From Mucidula mucida (Eukaryota > Basidiomycota > Agaricomycetes > Agaricales > Physalacriaceae), in contig JADNYV010000004.1 in NCBI GenBank assembly GCA_015501055.1, forward strand, positions 62,001 to 126,000: 64,000 nucleotides of DNA, written 5' to 3'. Within the stretch, counting starts at the first letter, position 1. The number at the start of each line of letters is the position of its first letter. A program made the position numbers and the translations under genes. Below are positions 32,161-43,739 of the stretch, in pieces. The notes under the pieces were generated by a model. The model was not told where the DNA came from and ran no database searches. It saw only the letters and a program-made list of their open reading frames with translations.

Positions 32161-33481
32161 TCATTGGAACGAGACAAGTACAGCTTCAGTTTGTGTTATG
32201 TTGAACCCGATATCGATCGCAGAGGACCTGAAGGTGACCTCCAACGCGTCCATTACTTGTTTCGTATGTCTGACCACCCAGGTCAGTCCCGCAACGTCAA
32301 CCGCTTGTCTGTGAATGTAGGTGGTCAACTTTTCACTTTCAACGACACACACTTTATATCCAGCCGTTTGACGACCAGCTTCGTACGCCCAATGCTCGCA
32401 AATTCAAGGTCTAGTATACTAGAACGCGTCGCATTCCCGAAATACGCTTCAGAATTGATGAAGACGGCCCGAGCGAGATGACCGTGCTCATAGAACGCGT
32501 ACCCTGCCAGGCGAGGGTTGTCGATCTCAAGTTCAATAACCTGCGTAGTACCGCTCTTTCCAGTCGCTTCAGCAATAATGACTGTAGCATAATATTGTGG
32601 TTGAACATGGGGCGGAACCGGTTCAGGAAGAGGAGATCCGTCCACGATGGAACGAGTCAGCTCAGCCGGTTGAATCTTGCTCAGTTTTGAGTACCTTCAT
32701 TATGTTGTGCACATGAGTTACGCTTACGAGACTATACTTGTAGCCGATGCCTTCGTGAAAGACGTTCGAGACTCCAGTTTGTGTTCTACAAAAAAAGGAA
32801 CACGAATAAGCACTATGAAAGTACTGTTGAGACATCACTTACGCGAATAGAGCGTAATCCAATGTCCAGAGTGAAGCACCCCCTGAATTACTGACGCCCG
32901 GGGCACCCTGCAGATGAGGGTGAGCGCACTGAACACAAACTGATTAGTGCAAACTTACATGACAAGAATATCTATTCGTCTCGCCGAGGACATAGTCCAA
33001 ACCCTTGCATGAGTCGCCTCTATGTCTTCAATAAAGATGGATAGATTCCCTTGAATTGTCGATTTTGTCATCAGATCTTGCAGGAGACCACCACTGCCGC
33101 CACAAAATGATCCAGAATATCGGTGTTGTGAAATACTAACGCGAGTCAACGAAAATGATGAGCTTCGAAAACGGGACTCGTTACGTTTTAATGAACTTTC
33201 CCGGGTCTGACACAAGGATTTCAGCGTCGAAGACTGCTTGTGGCGAAAAAACGATCACAACGTACTCGGCAGTGAAGTCTGCAGCAGTGCAGTTGGGAGA
33301 GCACAGGCCGTTGTTTCTATGAAGGTCGGGTTCATTTCCCAACTCGATGTGGTCAAGGGTTACGCCTGCTGCCTTCACTTCCTTGTTAGCGAATGCTTTG
33401 ACAAGTGATTTGACTTCCAGGATAGCCTTCGTGAGATTGTTAGCGCCTAGATATAAGCCCCATGTCACGCGCGTGCCTGTA
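32161..33481 (-). pseudogene. GH79 tandem copy C, truncated and internally deleted
   Basis: Remnant of a third copy. It starts abruptly at TRVTWGLYLGANNLTKAIL (33400-33480), without signal peptide or first domain. HIELGNEPDLHRNNGL is kept, but AEYV joins directly to VFSPQAVFDAEI, losing the block of roughly 35-50 residues present in A and B. DLMTKSTIQGNLSIFIEDIE, the ETN region (changed to a run with frame slips, about 32990), and the C-terminal domain PPHVQPQYYATVIIAEATGK with RLAGYAFYEHGHLAR are still readable, and the end (32161-32340) is out of frame by one base. It is the most diverged copy, so presumably the oldest. Its 5' edge abuts the DHHC gene's promoter. Confidence 0.8.
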
Positions 33482-33764
33482 TGTCTTTGTGAGATACGAG
33501 GCTATGAGCGAACCATAGAGTCCGGTCCGTACTGTCACCTGCACAAGAACGAAGACAGCGCGTTATGCAGCCCTTTTCACGGGGACCAAAAAGTCCCTCC
33601 ATGTCATTGCGATGAGGCGAGTCAGATGACGGTTAGGCCAAGGCAAACGGACCGTCTGGGAATAGACACTCCCCATGACGGTGAGCACTTGAACGTTCAT
33701 GAACGTTTTCGGCAAGTTTCGGTTATTGCCATATTTCCATAATCGGTGTTTGTCAGCTCTGGGC

Positions 33765-35385
33765 ATGCCTTCCAACTCCATCTGCCGTGTCATCGAGGAT
33801 GCAAAGTACGAGGCCAGAGAAAAGCGCGCGACGCGGGATACACCGCCGCCATGGATCACCGTCAAGCTCATGGTCCCCATAACCTTTGGCATCATGGTCT
33901 ACGCTGCATATGTCTACATTGGCCGGCTCTGTGTTCCTGCCATCCGACAGCGTAGCAGCGTTCTTGACAGAGGCGGAGGCAGTGAGTGGTCACAGCGCGT
34001 GGTGTACCTTTTCTGACGGTTATAGTCGCTCTCCTCGTCGTGTTCAGTCCGCTCTTACTCTGGATGGTTTGGGCGTACGTTGTAGTAAGTGCACTGTCGT
34101 CGGTGTGAACGTTGCTGACGGCACCAAGGTCGTGTTGACGCCGCCGGGATTTGCCAAAGATGTACGTGTGCCAGTACATTGTCCTTCCTCGTCTCATACC
34201 TTGCGCAGCATGTCCCAAAATGCCCGCCGCCACTACCGGGACCAGTTCAGAATGGGCCTCCCTTTGTACCCACCAATGGCGACCTGGAATCTGGGACCAT
34301 GAACAATCCAGCCCGCATCAGCACTGCTGGAAGGGTGGACAGCATCGGGGGACCTTCGTACGAGGATCTACAACTCCGGACCCCTCTTGGATCTCATGAA
34401 CGCCACGAGTCTAATGACGCTCCCAATCCTCCTCTCGACGACAAAAGCATATTGAATTTACGTATAAAGATGGCCATGATGAACGTCGAACGAAGACCTC
34501 CAATCACTCCCGTCCTCCTGCCGGAATTTCGCTACTGCATGAAGGACGAACTGGTGAAACCCTACCGTGCCCACCATTGTCGGATCTGCGGAACTTGCGT
34601 CCTGAAATACGACCATCACTGTCCATGTAAGTTTTCCTCCAAAATAAATTCACAGTCTTCTCATAACCATTATTAGGGATCGGACAATGTGTGGGTGCCA
34701 GAAATCACAAGGTGTGGATTAATTTTTTGCGCAGGCCGAATCTGGTCTAACTCATAGGTGCAGTTCTTCGTCAACTTCAATCTAGCCGCAATGGTATTCA
34801 CCGCCTACACGTTTGGCACATTACTGGCTTACACTGTACGCGGTGGAGATGATGATTTGGACGTGCAACAAATCGTCATTATCGCTTTGTGAGTCCTTCC
34901 GTAACGTTTCGCTCGCATTCTGAACAACCTGTATCCAGGAGCGCTCTGTTTTTCATTTTCACATTTTCTCTGTTCGTATCGCATTGCCACCTGCTGTATC
35001 TCTCACAATCCACTGTTGAGAGCATGCGCGATCGCACGATGAAGGATCGTGAGAGTCATGTTATGAACGATGCATTAGGTTTTTGTAACCTAAGGTGACG
35101 ACTCTGCTCTATTCACCAACAGATGCTGATATACGCCTTAGAACCAAACAGGAGCTGAAACGGTCGTGGGATGAGGAATGGGGTCGTATTGGAAAGGAGG
35201 GCAATATGTGGTGGCTTGAGTCAGGTCGCAAAGGCTGGGAAGACACCATGGGGACGTGGTGGGTCGGCTGGATATTTCCGGTTGGAAGGGGTTTGTCGGA
35301 CGGATTACATTACACGCCTAATCCAAGATTCGACCAGGAGGGCAGGTGGCGGCGTAGGAAGGATTGGCCTACCCATTTGCGATGA
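33765..35385 (+). CDS. DHHC-type protein S-acyltransferase (Pfa3-like)
   Basis: Multi-exon integral membrane palmitoyltransferase. Exon 1 ([20 protein letters not shown]) leads into TM1 ([20 protein letters not shown]); TM2 is [21 protein letters not shown] Pro-rich loop carries [17 protein letters not shown]. The catalytic DHHC-CRD reads [33 protein letters not shown], then [12 protein letters not shown] after an intron. TM3/4 are [20 protein letters not shown] and [18 protein letters not shown]. The cytosolic C-terminus has [20 protein letters not shown] and [10 protein letters not shown]. Layout and RLCVPAIRQ match fungal Pfa3, the Golgi/vacuole enzyme acting on Vac8, though basidiomycete assignments within DHHC enzymes are loose. 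All zinc-binding Cys/His are intact. Confidence 0.88.
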
Positions 35386-35657
35386 CGTTGTCAGCTATTG
35401 CACACTTCTATGGACATGCTTGCACCTAACTTATTGTATCATGATGTATAATCTCCACTGTGGCGCCCATGAATCCTACACTTAGAACAGGAACCTATGT
35501 GAAATGAGAGGGGTGTATCTCAGTGACTGTATTCCAAATGTTTTCACATTTTTCGTTTTACTGGGCTAATTCGACTGTACAAACAATAAAGAAGCTCAAA
35601 GTATGGGGAGCAATAAACAACGGCGAAAGTCCGTCTGCCAATTGCAGCAACGTCCTC

Positions 35658-37523
35658 TCAGACATGCACCTCGGCAACCTGAGCAGTAACACCTTGCACA
35701 TCGGAGTCTTCGCCTTCGGACTTATCTCCTTTTTTGGCGGCGGCGTTGGCGAAACTAAACGAGGGCCTGACGTTAGCAACTGGGGCGGCCCGAGCATGCG
35801 CGGCCTTGGGCGAAGAAGGCGTCGCCGAAGCAGGAGGAGTGTTTGTCCTACTGATGGGCGGGCGTTCGCTAGCATTGCGCGAGTTGGTACGCGACATCGA
35901 GAATCGGTCTTTCTCTTTTTCGAGCTTCTCAAGAACTTCTTGTTCACGAGAGGTGACGTCCACAGGTCTGTGAGAATACAGCAGTCAGAACAGAGTCGAG
36001 ATTCTTAGCCGACGAATACAAACCTGGCTGCTCCGAAGGGGTTTGAACGACTAGTAGGAATAGAGGCGCTCGGGGTGGGTCCAATTTTCGGTGAAGACAA
36101 TGGGCTCGAAGTTCCAGAAGCGCTGCCACTTCGGGGGAGGAGTTCTAATTTACGGCGCATTTGCGGAGTAGGTGGGGTTGAGTTCGAGGCTACACAAAGA
36201 TCGGTTGAGCATCAAATATCAAGGAAGTCAAGCAACATACGGGAGGTACTACCTCTTTCAGGACGCTTGGCGCTACGCCAATCCGACTCTTCCACGACGG
36301 GATCCCTTGGTGGTCCCATATCGCCTCGCGGCGGGCCCATATCGCCACGGCCTCGGGCGCTACCAAATCTGCTCCCGCTTTCTTCGCTCGGTGCTGCAGC
36401 TTTGAACTTGCTGCCCATGGTCCATTTATCCTCCCGGTCGGCGGCACCTGACGACTCAAAAGCAGAATCCTTTCTACGTCTACTGCCCGGTCCATCGTCG
36501 GCAGCCGGAGCCCGTGTCGACATGTTGGATCTCCAGTCACTAGGCCCCTCAGATATATTCGGTAGCCGATCGTCAGTGCGGGGTCCATCGAATCGACGCC
36601 GTGAGGAATCCCGGGAAGGGAGGTCAGGCAAAGGTCCGTCTCGTCTCCATGGGTTATCAAATTTGCCCTCGTCTCCCCCTCCGAATCCGGAGCGCTCCTT
36701 GGCTGTAATCAAGTCAGAATGAGTGCATTCAGCCGGCGATGGGATACTGACGTGGCTCGGCAACACTGACACGAATAGTTCTCCCTGAGAAGCTCTGGGT
36801 CATTGTTAGTACGCCGCAGTGGGACATGGGCGTGGACGTACGGATCCGCTTCGCGCTAAAGCCTCCTTGAGGCCCTCGAGATCTTCCAGTTCGACATAAC
36901 CAAAACCCTTGGGCTTCTCGTCTCTATCCCTGATTATTTTCGCGGACTTGGGCTGAGGAGATATGAATATCGCAGTAGATGCATTGCGGCTTGTGCACAC
37001 CAACCTTGCAAGAGCCGAAAAAGTCTTCAAGCTCCGCCTCAGTCAAATCAAAAGCCAAGTTTCCGACAAAAGCCGTGTACGGTGGCTGCGTCGGAAGAGG
37101 CAGATCTTCACGGGGCGGACCAGACATGCGATCCGCTGCAGCCTATCATGAGCATCGGGGCGGTAACAGAGAACAAACGCACGCACGGCGAGAAGATAAA
37201 AAGTCGTCCCTTCCCCCGCGTCTGTCGCCGAGTCGGCCTTGATCATCATCGGTCCTTCCAGAGGCTGCCAGACGAGCATGAGACGGTCAGATGTTGTACA
37301 GCGCACAGAAAGCTTACGAGCGGACGGCAAATTGTCCATTTCGTCGGCCCATGATCCCAGCGCTGAGAATGATCAATCAGTTCCAATTAAGCGCGTGCCA
37401 GCTGTGATTTACTCACTGTTGTCGCCTAGAAACTCGTTGAGCGACACTTTCTTTCCTTTTTTCGGTGCTGTCGATGGCGACGGTTAGTATAAAACGGGCA
37501 GCAAATAATGTCAACATACGCAT
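35658..37523 (-). CDS. TIF3: Translation initiation factor eIF4B-like, one RRM
   Basis: Many short exons. The tiny first exon (ATG plus one base, 37520-37523) joins across an intron to PKKGKKVSLNEFLGDN, the eIF4B N-terminal box, with GSWADEMDNLPSA next. The RRM (about 36850-37110) has TAFVGNLAFDLTEAELEDFF, AKIIRDRDEKPKGFGYVELE and GLKEALARSGS. The rest is disordered and rich in DRSRW-like segments (DNPWRRDGPLPDLPSRD, SDWRSN, DKWTMGSKFKA, RDPVVEESDWRSAKRPE), as in yeast Tif3 repeats, and ends in a coiled coil (EQEVLEKLEKEKDRF) and SFSFANAAAKKGDKSEGEDS. eIF4B stimulates eIF4A helicase during mRNA scanning. The start codon in a 4-nt exon means an automatic call could miss the N-terminus. Confidence 0.87.
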
Positions 37524-37769
37524 GATGTAGTCCTGACCAAGTTACTTAGTTTGATGGGTCTGAAATTTTGGTGTCCAGAGCTTTGCTTCTGTTTACGAGA
37601 AATATGTCCGTTCCGGCGGTCCGCATAACCAACTCAAACTCAACCGGCCATGGAAATATGGATAAGAAAACCTGCACACGCCTTGAAGGCGGCGCAAGCA
37701 TGGGCATTAGTACGTGAATACAACATAGTGCTCTAACTCCGAGGTAGGTGGAAAAAACGTGGATATAAT

Positions 37770-39653
37770 TTAAGCCTTTCCAGCAAACATTTTTTTGATG
37801 GCCTCAGTAGAGTACGATTTTGGTCGCTCAAGAGCTGTCAAAATGTCAGATGGCTATCAGAGATACGAGGAGAAGGCACTTACGAGCACCGAGAGCACGA
37901 TCCCAAATCAGCTGAGCAGCAACACCGAAGGCACGGGAAACACCGAACAAGACCGTATAGAACTGCATCTCCTTCAAACCGTAGTGAGTCAGAAGAACAC
38001 CGGAGTGGGCATCGACATTCGGCCACGGGTTCTTCGCTTTGCCAGCCTTAAGAGAGCATTAGCCGGTGATATTGCTAGAAAGCAACACGACTCACCTCAA
38101 GGAGAATGTTGGGCACAATCTCGTAGATTTGACCGACAAGCTTGAACAACGGGTCACTTGGCAGGTGCTTGAGAGCGAATTCCCGCTGAGCAGTGTAACG
38201 GGGGTCAGTCTTCCTGAGCACGGCGTGGCCGTAACCGGGAACGACTTTGCCGCCCTTGAGGGTGTCCCAGACATACTGCTTCACTTGCTCATCTGTAGCG
38301 TTTTCGCCAATGGTGGACTGCATCTTGTTCAACCATATGAGAACCTCCTGGTTGGCCAATCCGTGGAGAGGACCGGCAAGACCATTCAACGACGCGGCGA
38401 ATGCAAGGAAGGGGTCAGAGAGTGCGGAACCGACCAACTTGCCGGTGTGCGCAGACACGTTTCCACCTTCATGATCACTTGCGCGGCAGGTTAGTCAAAG
38501 TAACCGGGTAGAAAAATATCTCGCTTTACCTGTGAATAGTGATGTACAAACGGAGTAATTCGGTGAAGGCTTCATTGTCACCGAAGCCAAGGAGGTTGGC
38601 CAAGTTGGCAGAGTAGTCCTTGGACGCGTCGATGGCAGGAAGTTTGCCCTTGCCAAACACGTTGCGGTAAATGCGACCGGCAATATTAGGAAGCTTGGCG
38701 ATCCTGTAGGGGAAATCATATTCATGACGTCAAGAAACGCAAATCATGCAACGCGTCGAATGCTTACAGGTCCATGGAGTCCTCGAAAGTTGGGCCCCAA
38801 TATTCCTTCTTATTGATTCCATTCTGATAGGCTTGGGCGAACGCGGAGTTGTGGTTGAGCTACGTAATGGCAGAAGTAAGACGACGCGTGATGTTAAGTC
38901 ATAGATGAGAGAACATACAGCCGTAACGGCCAAACTGAATTGGCTCATGGGATGCAGCGTCGGAGGGCATCGGTCCAGAATCTCTTCGACAAACTCAGGG
39001 ATAGCAGCGCGCGCCGCCCAATCCTTGGACAGCTCAGTGACCTGCTCCTGCGTGGGGACCTCTCCTGTGAGGAGGAGCCAGAAAAGAGCTTCAGGAAGGG
39101 GCTCAGAACCGCCGGGTGCCTTCGGAAGGAGCGCCTGGCACTCGGGGATTGTCTTTCCACGGAAACGGATACCCTCGTCTACAGTATTTCCGATGAATGC
39201 ACGAAGGGAAGCAGTTAATTAGATGTCGTACCAGCGTCCAGAACGGAACCCTCCCAGATGAGAGCCGGAAGACCGCGCATACCACTGCAGGTCGCGTGAA
39301 TGGGCGCGTACTGATGGTGGAAGTGACAACTCACCCGTATAGCTGGTCTACCACCACGGGCCCAAAGGACTTTTTGCCGTGCTCAGCACGAGCAGCCTTG
39401 ACCTGTGTACGAGTGAGTCGTTGACGAGGAGGGCTGAAGGACTGAAGCAGACGTTTTCGAGCTCCTGGGGAATGAGCTGAGCCAAACGCTCCTTTAGGGC
39501 ACTCTGCGTCGAGGCCGTTGTCGAGAATCGGGCCGAGGCACATGCTGTCCTCCCCACAGATTGACGAGACTGGAGAACGCGGTCAGTAGTGGAGAAAAGT
39601 AGAACGAGCTGGAGACGTACCAGTTGCAACAGAGAGCGAGCTTGGAAGGCCAT
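37770..39653 (-). CDS. CIT1: Citrate synthase, mitochondrial
   Basis: At least eight exons. The presequence [11 protein letters not shown] plus [20 protein letters not shown] is basic and Ser/Thr-rich. The core has [57 protein letters not shown], then the catalytic residues: His in [15 protein letters not shown] (about 38375), His in [18 protein letters not shown] (about 38215) and Asp in [10 protein letters not shown] (about 38015). It ends in [12 protein letters not shown]. It condenses acetyl-CoA with oxaloacetate in the matrix. The SVLDA and [14 protein letters not shown] segments agree with the mitochondrial rather than peroxisomal form, and no PTS1 is present. Divergent from TRM8, with 175 bp between starts. 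Confidence 0.94.
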
Positions 39654-39828
39654 GGTGGTGTGAAGGAGAGTTCAATCGGCTCAAAACGCCGAGTACTTAA
39701 ACTTTTGGGGGCATCCCGACTTTTTACGCTGGCACGTAATACCACGTGATCCCTCCGCAATCTGCCGGCCGCTCGCAACCTCGGACCGATCCAGTGCACG
39801 CTCATTCAATCTCTACAACAATTTTTGA

Positions 39829-40740
<912 letters not shown>

Positions 40741-40860
40741 TCAGCGCGCGTAACAGTGTGTATCTTTATGTTGTAACCTACTGTACCATAGTCAAGTAGC
40801 GTGCATGAAGCTATTCATAAATCATTTGGATAGTTCAAAATCGACGAAGCACCAGGGCAT

Positions 40861-41737
40861 TCAATATTCATTCATCGGGTCATCTTCTTTATCCCCTGTC
40901 GGGGGTGCAGCGGACTGCATAGCGGAAATGAGAACTCCTGTTCGAGAGCGGACAGCCGCGCGCATCTCTTTGTGTAGTATCCGGCCTGCCTCACACGCTA
41001 ACCGAAAAATCTCTTCGAAGCGATCCACATGCAGCCGAGTCTCCATCGTAGCCAAAGTGACTTTTCCCGAGCCGGGCATTGTGGCTACGGTTATATGTGG
41101 GATGTCGTTTTCTTCTAGCGTCGTGAGATCGAGCATGGGGGAGGTAGAATGCACGCCGCCCGTCACAGCGCACACAAAGTCATACAGCGGTATCCCTGCG
41201 CTAGCAAGCGCAAGAGTGGTGGCGTTTATGCACGCTTGAAGGAGACCACCGTCCTGTTGGAGCACTTGTACGAAAATGTCGATTTGTGAACGAGGATAGA
41301 GCGTTGTTTGAATGACAGGTTCAAACGTGGATTTTATTGTGGCGGCCATTTCGAGGATCCGTCTGAAAAATAGTATGTTGGATGGAGATGCCGAGTTTAG
41401 ATTACTTACTTGTCTCCGCGCGACCTTTTTCGCCGTTCGCCGGTACTGAAAGACGCGATACTCAGTTCGACATTTATGTTGGCCCGATCATAGATGGTTT
41501 GGGATCGCATCTTGGCTTCCCTTGGCCCGAAAACAGACACGATAACTTGAGTGAGACCGTGGCTAACGAGAGCAGAGCCATCAGCGGTGCCCTGCTGGGA
41601 CAGGTCGATGACCATGTCGCGCAGCTCAAACTGCTTGCGGCCATCTGAGCGAAAACCGCCTTCGTTAAGTATTTCGACGCGCGAGCTCTATTGAGAGCAT
41701 TAGAAAACCGGATCTGTCAAAGAAGAACACTCGCCAT
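40861..41737 (-). CDS. SKI6: Exosome RNase PH-type subunit Rrp41 (Ski6)
   Basis: Core ring subunit of the RNA exosome. After a short first exon come SRVEILNEGGFRSDGRKQFE, LRDMVIDLSQQGTADGSALV, THGLTQ-type SHGLTQVIVSVFGPREAK, DRANINVELSIASFSTGERR, an intron at about 41363-41405, then RILEMAATIKSTFEPVIQTT, SQIDIFVQVLQQDGGLLQAC, FVCAVTGGVHSTSPMLDLTT and GKVTLATMETRLHVDRFEE. RNase PH folds of this subunit are usually catalytically inactive. The start is unresolved: ATGGCGAG (41730-41737) followed by an intron ending CAATAGAG would give MASSRVE, but the donor then begins TG unless one G is missing. The C-terminal tail is acidic and short. Head to head with NPT1. Confidence 0.9.
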
Positions 41738-41898
41738 TGCTGTGGTCGTGATCAAAGCGCGGAATGGACACGGAATGGTGACAGGCGCGTCTGATTCCTC
41801 TTTCGGTCCCTGCCGTAATAGGGAATGGACCCCTAACAGGATCACTTGAACCCCCCGTCAAAATCCTGAATTTTCCTTCAGTTACCACCACCACCATC

Positions 41899-43571
41899 AT
41901 GCCTGACACCGCCGCTGATATTTCCGTGCCACTCTCAATCCTTGACACGGATCTCTACAAGGTTTGGATATCGTTTAACATCCTATATTGACTCAGTCAT
42001 AACATTTCTCGTAGTTGACCATGCAACAAGCCGTGTTACATGTTTTCCCCGATATTCCTGCGACTTATCGCTTCACTCTGCGCGACAAATCAGTACTCTT
42101 CACGCCAAAATTCGTGGAGACCCTAAAGGCCGTGATCTCCCGTAAAATTATCGCGTCCATTACCTTATCATATCAACTGATGTGCGCCACATAAGGTTTT
42201 GCCGATATCACGCTCACTTCATCCGAACACGAATGGCTCAAGGAACAATGTCCCTATTTCTCTCCTGCGTATCTGGATTATCTCGCCAAGTACCGGTTCA
42301 AGCCAGAACAAATTGAGATTACCTATATCCCTTCTCCTAAAGACAGTGAGCGTGGTGCTATTGATATAGTGATGTCTGGCCCTTGGGTTGAAACCATGCT
42401 TTGGGAGGTCCCTATTCTCGCATGCATCAGCGAGGCATACTTCGACGTGATCGAAACCGACTGGACTTATGATAAACAAGAAGGTATTCCTCGTTCTTTT
42501 GTCTCAATGTAAGAATGCTCACAATCCACCGCAGAGATCGCGTACGATAAAGCGAAGCGCTTGATAGAAGCCGGCTGCGTGTTTATGGAATTTGGCACTC
42601 GTCGAAGACGAACATTCCGTGCACAAGATATCATGATCACAGCAATGCTGCGCGCCAGTAAAGACATTCAGGGAACCGGCCGGTTGATGGGAACGAGTAA
42701 CGTCGGTGTTTCTATTCGGCATTCATCGCACCGACGCTTCTCTTATCACTATCCAGGTTTACCTCGCCCAAAAACATAATCTCACACCACTGGGAACCGT
42801 TGCACAGTCAGTGATCTCATCGATCTCCATCTATCGTCTAACTGATTATTATTAGCGAATGGTTTATGGGTGTAAGGCTTCATCTGTCCTCAAAAAAACC
42901 ACTAATGTTAACCTTGACATCTATAGGTGGCCGCTCTGCGGGGATACGAAGTCGCGAACTCTTTAGCCTTAGAGCTCTGGGAGAACGTCTTCCCTAGTTC
43001 GAGCGTACTGATCGCGCTGACGGATACCTTCTCAAGTGAAGCCTTCTTCAAGGTGTGGGTCAAATTCCACAGTACCTCATGCCTCACTAACATGCTCTGA
43101 CGATAGAGTTTCGTCAAGGACGCAGATCGGGCTCGACGGTGGACGGGTCTGAGGCAGGATTCCGGGGATCCCTTCGCCTTCGCCGCCCGTGCTAAAGATG
43201 TCTACGAATCAATGGGAGTCGACCACCGGACCAAGGCAATAACTTTCTCGGATTCGCTAGATGTCGAGAAGGCCATGGCGCTCAACAAAGTTGCAGGTGA
43301 TCTTGGATTCAAAAGTACGTCTCAACTGACTCTCATATCGACCGGAGAACCCTTACATGACCGCCTAGGTACCTTTGGCATCGGTACCAATTTCAGTAAT
43401 GACTTCACGAAAGCGTCTTCGACGGAAAAAAGCAAAGCGCTTAACATGGTCATAAAACTGGCCTCAGTCGATGGGAAGCCCTGTGTAAAGATCAGTGATG
43501 ACTTGACCAAGAACACTGGCGACAAAGAAACGGTGCAACAAGTGAAGAAAATCTTCGGTCTCCCGATTTAG
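41899..43571 (+). CDS. NPT1: Nicotinate phosphoribosyltransferase
   Basis: At least eight exons. MPDTAADISVPLSILDTDLY is followed by LTMQQAVLHVFPDIPATYRF, the DTDLYKLTMQQA start typical of NAPRTase. FADITLTSSEHEWLKEQCPY, the substrate segment GPWVETMLWEVPILACISEA, CVFMEFGTRRRRTFRAQD, TSNVYLAQKHNLTPLGTVAH with EWFMG, LIALTDTFSSEAFFKSFVKD, TGLRQDSGDPFAFAARA, and the phosphate-binding FGIGTNFSNDF follow. It ends KIFGLPI. It converts nicotinate plus PRPP to nicotinate mononucleotide in the Preiss-Handler NAD pathway. His in LGTVAHEW, the autophosphorylated residue in yeast Npt1, is present. Confidence 0.93.
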
Positions 43572-43739
43572 TTTCTCCTGTGTAGGGATTGACACTAGAC
43601 AGCATATACTATAAGTTATTCTAGGTACATCTATATAATAATTCACATCCAAACCTGCGCTATACCAATGGGCAGGCGACGTCTTGAACTCAATAACCTG
43701 TAATACACTCTTTTCATCGCAGAAGATCAGACGACAAAC

